Positions 1 to 6,800 of a stretch of DNA of 10,046 nt are shown one piece after another. Numbering within the stretch: position 1 is the stretch's first letter; the number at the start of each line of letters is the position of its first letter. The position numbers were made by a program, and so were the translations under genes. Below the pieces are notes generated by a model, which was not told the DNA's origin, made no database searches, and was given only the letters and a program-made list of their open reading frames with translations. The stretch lies in the NCBI GenBank assembly GCA_043720875.1, contig JAYSRU010000198.1:1-10046 (forward strand). Direction: 5' to 3'. The DNA is from JAYSRU01 sp043720875 (GTDB lineage: Bacteria; Bacteroidota; Bacteroidia; Flavobacteriales_D; Crocinitomicaceae).

Positions 1-626
1 CCTCTTTTCAAACGCCAACCTATCAATCCTAATGTTTTAGAACCCCAGATCAAAGCAAAAATTGCAGAGAATCCATAAGCAAATGTTTGGGCATAAATGA
101 ACCATTCAATTTTGAACAAAGCTTTATCGTAGGCATAAAACAGATAAAGACAAATCAATATCAAAATTAACCGATCGAAAACTGAGAAAAATGCATCAAT
201 TTTAAATTTTTGCAAGCCTGCAAAATTTGCGCGCACGATAAATACTACGGCAACAAACACCTGATTCAAAAGTAGTAGTCCGAGAATCCAAAACTTTTCA
301 GCTTCCAATTTAAAAATTAACGCAATACTGAACGAAACGATTCCATAAATGGCCGCCAATAAGATTCTAATTGTAAATATTTGCTTAATATTTTTCGAAA
401 TCCAATTGGGATCCTTGGCAACATGACTAATGGTATAATTCACTAATCCAAAATCTAACAAGATGTTAAAGAGCAAAGAGAAGTTCAATAACGCAAAATA
501 GGAACCATAAGATTCTTCCCCTACAACATTCTGAACATGTGCATCAATTCCAAAAATATAAAATGGTTTTACCAATACATTCAAGAACAGTAAAATGAAA
601 AGATTGGATAAAAAATTACGCTGCAT
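1..626 (-). CDS. Polysaccharide/O-antigen flippase-like membrane protein (Wzx/MOP type), C-terminus cut by window edge
   Basis: The minus-strand frame is open from an ATG at 626 to the left edge, giving 208 complete codons, so the gene continues outside the window. The product is very hydrophobic, with about six likely membrane helices near residues 8-26, 42-62, 84-105, 112-131, 150-166 and 173-195, separated by short basic loops. An early helix runs into LLDFGLVNYTISHVAKD at about residues 56-72, which resembles the second-helix region of Wzx-type flippases. Those proteins are usually 400-500 residues with 12-14 helices, so roughly half is visible. Known family members move undecaprenyl-linked sugar units across the inner membrane for capsule or O-antigen assembly. 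The divergent neighbour is a glycosyltransferase, which fits a surface-glycan locus. The flippase class is inferred from topology, one motif and context. Another member of the MOP superfamily is possible. The start is supported because hydrophobic coding sequence begins immediately after this ATG. Confidence 0.75.
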   Translation of the reverse strand, partial: MQRNFLSNLFILLFLNVLVKPFYIFGIDAHVQNVVGEESYGSYFALLNFSLLFNILLDFGLVNYTISHVAKDPNWISKNIKQIFTIRILLAAIYGIVSFSIALIFKLEAEKFWILGLLLLNQVFVAVVFIVRANFAGLQKFKIDAFFSVFDRLILILICLYLFYAYDKALFKIEWFIYAQTFAYGFSAIFALIWGSKTLGLIGWRLKR

Positions 627-642
627 GGTTCAATTTGGGATA

Positions 643-677
643 CGAAGGTAATAAACTGTTTTTAATTACTACTTTTG
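643..677. promoter_or_regulatory. Candidate divergent promoter region between flippase and glycosyltransferase
   Basis: The 58 bp between the two divergent starts (627-684) must hold the upstream signals for both genes if each is transcribed from here. On the plus strand, TACTTTTG at 670-677 fits the Bacteroidota -7 element TAnnTTTG exactly. I see no good TTG-type -33 element 19-21 bp before it. On the minus strand, TACCTTCG (complement of 643-650) matches the same element with one mismatch. The plus-strand box ends only 7 bases before the ATG at 685, implying a leaderless or nearly leaderless transcript. Such short patterns can arise by chance in AT-rich DNA. Confidence 0.3.
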
Positions 678-684
678 AAACGCT

Positions 685-1815
685 ATGCGCATCGCAATAA
701 ATACACGATTCTTGTTATCCAATAAAATGGAAGGTTTTGGTTGGTTTACTTATGAAACTACCAAACGTATTGTTGAGGCACACCCAGAACATCAATTTTT
801 TTTCTTTTTTGACCGACCATTCGATCCAAAATTTATTTTTGCATCTAACGTAACACCTGTCGTTATTTCTCCACCTGCACGACACGCATTGCTGTTTATT
901 CTTTGGTTTGAAATTGGAGTTAGACGCGCTCTAAAGAAACACAATATTGATGTATTTCTTTCCATGGATGGATACTTAAGTTTAGGGAGTAAGGTAAAGC
1001 AAATCAGCGTGATTCACGATTTGAATTTTGTACACAACCCAAAGGATATCCCATTTATTTCCCGTCAATATTTACTTCATTTTTTCCCTCGTTTTGCAAA
1101 AAAAGCTACTCGAATTTTTACCGTTTCCAATTATTCGAAACAAGATATTGTTGCTACCTATGGTATTTCACCAGACAAAATTGATGTTGGTCATAATGGA
1201 GCAAACGAAGCTTTTGTTCCAATAACCGACCCGGAAAAACAAGCAATACGGAATCAATACGGAAATGGAAAAGAATACATTCTTCATGTTGGCGCTTTAC
1301 ATAAACGTAAAAATCTACTGCGGTTAATCGAAGCATTTAGCACCGCTGTTATACAAACTAACAGAAAAGAAAACCTGGTTATTGTTGGATCTGCATTGTG
1401 GAAATCTCAAGCAGTAATTTTTACTCAACTATCTGAAAAAGCAAAAGAGCGCATCCTTTTTGTTGGACATTTACCTCAAAACGAACTCGTTAAAGTAGTA
1501 GCTGGAGCAAAACTATTTGCTTACATCCCCTATTTTGAAGGCTTTGGAATTCCTTTAGTGGAAGCCATGCGTTGTGGAACTCCGATTTTGAGTGGAAACT
1601 TAACCTCGTTACCGGAAGTTGGAGGTGATGCCGTTCACTATTGCAACCCATTAGAAGTTGAAGATATCTCAAAAAACTTGAGCTTGCTATTGAATGATCA
1701 AGCTCTTTTGACTCAACTAAGTCTAAAAGGTTTGGAACGATCAAAACAATTTTCTTGGAACAACTCCGCACAAGACCTGTGGAATTCAGTGCTCAAGGTA
1801 ATCGAAACAAAATAA
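685..1815 (+). CDS. Family-4-type (GT-B fold) glycosyltransferase
   Basis: This complete 376-residue protein is typical in length for a retaining GT-B glycosyltransferase of the GT4 (Glycos_transf_1) type. The N-terminal acceptor-side domain begins MRIAINTRF, continues EGFGWFTYE at residues 16-24, and carries HD at 111-112. The C-terminal nucleotide-sugar domain has HVGALHKRKNL at 201-211, where the GxxxxRK pattern would contact the donor phosphates. It also has the EX7E motif, E285-GFGIPLV-E293, followed by AMRCGTPILS and SLPEVGGDA at 309-316. These are the conserved donor-binding elements. No signal peptide is seen, so the enzyme is probably cytosolic or attached to the inner face of the membrane, where it would add a sugar to a lipid-linked or surface-glycan acceptor. 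Donor and acceptor cannot be predicted. The start is chosen because the conserved first strand begins directly at this ATG; there is no clear Shine-Dalgarno. The gene diverges from the flippase-like gene and converges on the lipoprotein gene. A five-phenylalanine run at residues 38-42 lies on a long T tract. Confidence 0.93.
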   Translation: MRIAINTRFLLSNKMEGFGWFTYETTKRIVEAHPEHQFFFFFDRPFDPKFIFASNVTPVVISPPARHALLFILWFEIGVRRALKKHNIDVFLSMDGYLSLGSKVKQISVIHDLNFVHNPKDIPFISRQYLLHFFPRFAKKATRIFTVSNYSKQDIVATYGISPDKIDVGHNGANEAFVPITDPEKQAIRNQYGNGKEYILHVGALHKRKNLLRLIEAFSTAVIQTNRKENLVIVGSALWKSQAVIFTQLSEKAKERILFVGHLPQNELVKVVAGAKLFAYIPYFEGFGIPLVEAMRCGTPILSGNLTSLPEVGGDAVHYCNPLEVEDISKNLSLLLNDQALLTQLSLKGLERSKQFSWNNSAQDLWNSVLKVIETK

Positions 1816-1826
1816 TAACACAGTAC

Positions 1827-1849
1827 TTATTTATTGAATCAAGAAATAA
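1827..1849. terminator. Inverted repeat between convergent genes, possible bidirectional terminator
   Basis: The 46-bp gap between the glycosyltransferase stop (1815) and the lipoprotein stop (1862) holds a 23-bp near-palindrome. TTATTT (1827-1832) pairs with AAATAA (1844-1849), and TTGA (1834-1837) pairs with TCAA (1839-1842), with one A/G mismatch at 1833/1843. As RNA it would form about nine base pairs around a 3-nt loop on either strand. The stem is AT-only except for one G-C pair, and no run of U follows on either side. It is therefore not a classical intrinsic terminator. Its place between two gene ends is the main support. Confidence 0.35.
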
Positions 1850-1861
1850 CTTTGTATCAGC

Positions 1862-2335
1862 TTATTTCCCTCCTTTGAACATCCCTTGCATTTCACTTGG
1901 GTTAACATCTTTACTTTGGTCGATATCTACTTTTTTTGTGATCCCGTAAACCGAAGCTTTCACTTTGCCGACAAACCGAAGTTTAACGTTAGATTTCCCC
2001 ATTAAACCCATCAACTTCATCATCATACCATTTTCAAGTTTCACTCTTAGCGGAACATTGTAGACTTTATCTGATTTACGTTTGAACTTAATTTTATTAT
2101 CCAAATGTAATTTTCCAATCATTTGTTCATCAGCATAAACGTCTAAAGCAGTTGGTTTTAACTTAATACCAAACTTATTCGGATTTCCTATGGTAGCATC
2201 AAAACTACATTTCAATTCTCCTCCCGAAAAACTGTCCATTTTAAAATTTGCGATACCACCAAATTCTGGCTCTTCAAATTCCATACAACCCGTAAGTATG
2301 AAACATGTAAAAACGACAATAAATAGAGCTTTCAT
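1862..2335 (-). CDS. Small lipoprotein with LEA type 2 (LEA14/WHy)-like domain
   Basis: The 157-residue product starts at the ATG at 2335. A start at 2371 in the same frame would add 12 residues ahead of the signal peptide and is less likely. Residues 1-16 form a short lipoprotein signal (MK, then a hydrophobic stretch, then L-T-G), with lipobox L14-T15-G16-C17, so Cys17 should be lipidated and the protein membrane-anchored facing the periplasm or surface. The segment after the cysteine is acidic (E19, E21, E22, E24). The rest looks like one beta-rich domain with G-NPN at residues 50-53, a lysine-rich strand KIKFKRKSDK (81-90), and V-P-L-R-V-K-L (94-100). This layout is typical of LEA_2/WHy-like domains, whose bacterial role is poorly known and often linked to stress tolerance. 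A methionine-rich segment (residues 104-112) is unusual. It lies 89 bp downstream of the peptidase on the same strand. The lipoprotein call is firm and the LEA_2 assignment moderate. Confidence 0.8.
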   Translation of the reverse strand: MKALFIVVFTCFILTGCMEFEEPEFGGIANFKMDSFSGGELKCSFDATIGNPNKFGIKLKPTALDVYADEQMIGKLHLDNKIKFKRKSDKVYNVPLRVKLENGMMMKLMGLMGKSNVKLRFVGKVKASVYGITKKVDIDQSKDVNPSEMQGMFKGGK

Positions 2336-2424
2336 ACTACTAACGTTTATATAATGACAACGTGTTGCCAATATTTTGTTACAAAGAGATCGCTTTCAAA
2401 CAATAAGAAAACTAACCCTTTTAA

Positions 2425-3813
2425 TTATTTAGACAATTCTGTAAAATATTTATAGAACATAGGTATTGTATTTATTCCTTTATAGAAATTAAACAAACCA
2501 AAATGTTCATTTGGAGAGTGAATTGCGTCACTGTCTAATCCAAATCCCATCATCACGGTTTTAAGTCCTAAATCTTGTTCAAACAAGGCAATAATTGGAA
2601 TACTTCCGCCACTACGTACAGGAATTGGCTTTTTACCAAAACTGTGTTCATACGCTTTACTTGCCGCCTGATAACCGATGGAATCGATTGGTGTTACCAC
2701 TGGTTCGCCACCGTGGTGTGGAGTCACTTTAACACGCGTTCCAACTGGTGCAATCGATTCAAAATATTTCTGAAACAAATCAGTAATAACTAATGGCATT
2801 TGATGTGGAACCAAGCGCATAGAAATTTTTGCATATGCTTTGGATGCAATTACTGTCTTCGCTCCTTCTCCGGTATAACCACCCCAAATTCCGTTCACAT
2901 CTAATGTTGGACGAATACACCCTCGCTCTGGAGTTGAGTAACCAGTTTCACCATATGTTGCTGGTAAATCTAGTGCTTTTTTATAAGCATCTTCGCTGTA
3001 AGGGGCCTTTGCCATTTCCGTTCTTTCTGCTGCACTCAACTCTTCTACTGCATCGTAAAAACCAGGAATTGTAATATGGCCGTTATCGTCGTGTAAACTA
3101 GCTATCATTTTGGCTAATGCATTAATCGGGTTTGCAACACAGCCACCATATAATCCTGAATGTAAATCACGATTTGGACCAGTTACTTCAACTTCAACAT
3201 AACTCAAACCCCTTAAACCGGTTGTGATGCTTGGAGTATCGTTTGAAAGCATTCCTGTATCAGATACCAAAACGATATCTGCCTTCAATTTTTCCTTATT
3301 CGCTTTGATGAAAATACCTAGATTCGCTGAACCTACTTCTTCTTCACCTTCGATCATAAATTTCACATTACACGGTAATTCATTCGTCGCCATCATAGCT
3401 TCAAATGCTTTTACATGCATGTACATTTGGCCTTTATCATCACACGCTCCGCGGGCGAATATTGCTCCTTGAGGATGAACATCGGTCGTTTTTATTACTG
3501 GCTCAAACGCTGGGGAATCCCATAAATCTAATGGATCAGGTGGCTGTACATCGTAATGTCCATAAACTAAAATAGTTGGTAAATTGGGGTCAATTATTCG
3601 CTCGGCATAAACGACAGGATGACCAGCCGTTGAACAAATCTCTACATTAGAAGCACCTGCTTCTGTAAATCTTTGGGCAACCATTTCGGCTGTTCTCAAA
3701 ACATCATTTTTATAAAACGCATCTGCAGAAACAGAAGGAATACGAAGTAATTCTAGTAACTCATTCAAGAATTTATCTTTATTTTCTTTTATGTAAGCGA
3801 GTGATTTTTCCAT
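2425..3813 (-). CDS. M20-family metallopeptidase (dinuclear zinc dipeptidase, CNDP-like)
   Basis: This complete 462-residue protein has the usual length for the M20 subfamily that includes cytosolic non-specific dipeptidase and carnosinase. The expected di-zinc site is fully visible. YGHYDVQPPD gives ligand H86 and D88. RGACDDKG gives bridging D125. EGEEEVGS gives general base E158 and ligand E159. The SDTG motif gives ligand D185, and DAIHSPNE gives ligand H432. DLHSG at 216-220 carries H218, corresponding to the histidine that reaches across the dimer in this family. The lid/dimerisation domain lies between about residues 200 and 390. There is no signal peptide, so it is predicted to be cytosolic, cleaving dipeptides or similar short substrates. 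Exact specificity cannot be read from sequence. The start ATG at 3813 gives a normal family N-terminus. It lies 79 bp downstream of sprA and 89 bp upstream of the lipoprotein, all on the same strand, but these gaps are long enough for separate promoters. I see no evidence of a role in secretion. Confidence 0.95.
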   Translation of the reverse strand: MEKSLAYIKENKDKFLNELLELLRIPSVSADAFYKNDVLRTAEMVAQRFTEAGASNVEICSTAGHPVVYAERIIDPNLPTILVYGHYDVQPPDPLDLWDSPAFEPVIKTTDVHPQGAIFARGACDDKGQMYMHVKAFEAMMATNELPCNVKFMIEGEEEVGSANLGIFIKANKEKLKADIVLVSDTGMLSNDTPSITTGLRGLSYVEVEVTGPNRDLHSGLYGGCVANPINALAKMIASLHDDNGHITIPGFYDAVEELSAAERTEMAKAPYSEDAYKKALDLPATYGETGYSTPERGCIRPTLDVNGIWGGYTGEGAKTVIASKAYAKISMRLVPHQMPLVITDLFQKYFESIAPVGTRVKVTPHHGGEPVVTPIDSIGYQAASKAYEHSFGKKPIPVRSGGSIPIIALFEQDLGLKTVMMGFGLDSDAIHSPNEHFGLFNFYKGINTIPMFYKYFTELSK

Positions 3814-3841
3814 GACGTAAAGTTGGCGAAAAAAATTTATC

Positions 3842-3869
3842 TTAGAAAGAAATAAGACGATAATTCTAA
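3842..3869 (-). terminator. Weak stem-loop after sprA, possible terminator
   Basis: In the 79-bp gap between the sprA stop and the peptidase start, read on the minus strand, TTAGAA and TTCTAA form a 6-bp inverted repeat with a 16-nt loop (3864-3869 with 3842-3847). Shortly after comes a run of seven T residues (complement of 3831-3837). The stem is short and AT-rich, so termination is only a possibility. I found no convincing TTG/TAnnTTTG promoter pair for the peptidase in this gap. Confidence 0.2.
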
Positions 3870-3892
3870 AAAATCACAACTAATCCTACCTA

Positions 3893-6800
3893 TTACTCGA
3901 TTCCACTAAGGTTGAAACGAACACGTAAACCAGCATTAATATTTCCTGTTCTATATGAAGTTAGAACCTTAGGCTTAGTAATAACTTGATCGTAGTATAA
4001 TTGAATCGTCAAATTTTGATTCAAATTATAATCAGCAGAGAACTTAATTGAAGCAACTTTTTGTCCCGCTGTAGCTTGATTCGTGTTTTCAACAACTCTA
4101 CGTATTACGGTGAGGTTATTTCTAATTGAGAGATCCGCCCTCATGTTAACTGGACTTTCAAATTTCTTGCCTCCCAATTTCACTTTAACTTTATCAAATT
4201 TATATCCAGTACCAATTACATATTCTTGACCGATAACCTCTGTAAGCTGTGTATTGTTTAACGATAAAGTAGCACTTCGATCCTTCTTAATTTCGAACTT
4301 TGTAATTAAGCCCTGTCCAAGGATTGTCCATGTAGCATCAAAACCGATTAATGGAGAGAAACGCTCAGAAATCACCACGTTTTGGATTTGTCGTTCGTTA
4401 ATAAAATTACCATTTAAATCTAATGCCGTAGCATTACCATTTGCATCAGCAACTGCATTCAAGTTACTTTGAATACCTGCAATATTAACGGTAGAACTAT
4501 ATCCGTGCTTGATCACAAAGTTTTTCACATATTTCTTCATGAAATCAAACTTTGTTAGACCATTGTAAGTAACATTCCAATTCGGTAAAGGAACGTTTTT
4601 AAACGGATTAATAACTTTACTCGTGGCAGCTTTATCGGTAAATGAAGATATAAATGCGCCAATTAATACTTCTTGTTGCGTTCCGCCATATCCAGTAGCG
4701 TAACCACTTGTTGTAGTTCCGGTTGAATTTGTGTTTGTAGAACCCAGTAAGCTTGAAACTGCAACACGATTGTTTCTTAAATTATCAAACAAGGCAGATG
4801 AATAAGTCTTTGGGTTTTGTTTCATAAATGCGGTTCCAAAAGTAATTGTGCTATAAGACAATGTACCTGTAGTTACAGGGCTTTGATGTTCATATTGACT
4901 GCTGACATCATTGTATCTGTAAAATTCAGATTTATTGTCTGTTTTTTGACGACTCCAGCTTAAATCAATCATTAAATCTTTGAGCGGCTCTAAGGTTGCC
5001 CGACCAGAAATGTTTTGCGTATGCATCAAAACATATTGCGTATTTAAGTTCGGATTTTTGACTAATAAATCAGATCCGGACATACGATCGGCAAAATTAA
5101 AACCATTCGTTCTACCATAAATATCGCGTGTTTGTTTCCCCAATATGAAATCAGACATTGTGTTCCCCATTCCTGAATTATAACCTAAAATTCTTGTTTC
5201 ACCTATATAACCAGGCAATAACGTTCCATCCGTTAATGCATAAGTTCCAGAAACATTTCTAACAGCCATTGCCATACGCAACAATGTTGCAGGTAATGGA
5301 GCCATTTTAGATCCTCTCTTTTTAAGGCGGGCTCTAATCTTTTTCTCTACGTCTTTTTTGCTTTTTAGCCTCTCTTCTAAAGTAGCTTTTTCTGTCTTCA
5401 CAAGTGTGCTATCCAATAACTTTTTATCTATTACTGCGATTTTTTTCAAAATCCTTTTTAAACGTCTATTCTCTTCATCTGAAGGAGTTGCCGAGACTTT
5501 TGCTCCATCTTTTCCAGCGTCACCAATTGTTTTTTTACCACCTTTTGGAGGAGTATTTCTACCCCCTTTCCCGTCGTCATTCACTTTCTTTAAAAGCGGA
5601 ACTTTGTTATATAAGGTTGTGAAATTAGCCTGAGCTGTAGCATTAATATTTCTACTGTTTTGAATTACATTTCCAAATTGTGCTTGACCCAATGGAGCGC
5701 GTTTCCATTCGAATGCACCATTATATTTAACATTGCTGTTAATGAAATTCAACAAAGGAATTTTATCAAATGGTAAGTTATAAGAAAATGTAAAATTATG
5801 GTTATAAGCCATTGTTTTACCGAGAGTAGAAAGCTGTCTACGTATACTATCTTGAAAACCTTTATATAATAGGTCATTTGCTTTTCGATCTACAGCTCCA
5901 TTTGCTTCTGCAAAAATCCCTCTATTCGTGGCATTAAAATCAAACTTTAAATTTTTGGTAATATCATATTTATACCCGTAAATTCTGTTCCAAGTAAAAT
6001 TCTTCACATAAACTGGGTCGAATTCGAAGCCCGGAGAAATGTTGTTCTTTACTTTTCGATCGTTGTAGGTTCGCAAAACATCATTGCTGACTGAAATATT
6101 TTTCGCGCCTAAATATAAATTTGCATCCCGAATTAATCCCCACCAATTAGATTTTTTCATGAATTTCACCTTCTTGAATGGCTCCCACAAAAATGGCGTT
6201 CCGTTATGATTATAACTCACGTTACCTTTCCAAGTTTTGGTGCGATCATATTCCAAATTAAAATCACGGTGAAGGTTAACGTTGTAAGAATAACTAACCG
6301 CAACATTTTCAATGTCCCAGAAATGTGCTTTTCCTGCTCCGCTTCTTTCCTTACGCACATTTGTAAAATTGTATCCTGAACGTTCAATATAATCTTGACC
6401 TTGACGTGCTCTTTCTTTACGTGTTGTTGCGTCGTACGCCGATAATTTTGTATCCGGATTAAATGGATCGTATTCAGGGTTGATTATACCAACATTGTAA
6501 CCATAAAAGAAGGGTAAAGATATTTTTGCTTTTGATCCGAAAAACTTGCCCAATTGCATGTTCGCTGTAAAATCGGCTGTAATTCGTTGATTACGTTGGC
6601 GTTCCTGAACCCTACTTTCAACCGTACCCCAATTGACACCAGAATAAGTGCCCGAACCAGAAATAGTTGCAAAGTCGGCCATTTGTATGGTTGTTCGCGC
6701 TAAGGCTGCCGAACCTCCTTCGCTTACGAAATCTGTCAAGCGCAATTCGTTTACCCAGACTTCAGCGCATTTTGCCAAACCATCATCTGACCAAGGATCA

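Noticed and set aside
2336..2371. Upstream in-frame start for the lipoprotein at 2371
   Set aside because: It would place 12 residues, including Arg and His, ahead of a complete lipoprotein signal peptide that starts at 2335.
2354..2371. Short inverted repeat TGGCAA/TTGTCA upstream of the lipoprotein gene, considered as an operator or attenuator
   Set aside because: There are only six pairs including one G-T wobble, with a 4-nt loop and no flanking T run or second symmetric copy; this is expected by chance.
2382..2389. TCTCTTTG on the minus strand as a -7 promoter element for the lipoprotein gene
   Set aside because: It differs from TAnnTTTG at the usually conserved A, and no TTG element lies at the right distance upstream. 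Its position 46 bases before the start is plausible, but the match is too weak to call.
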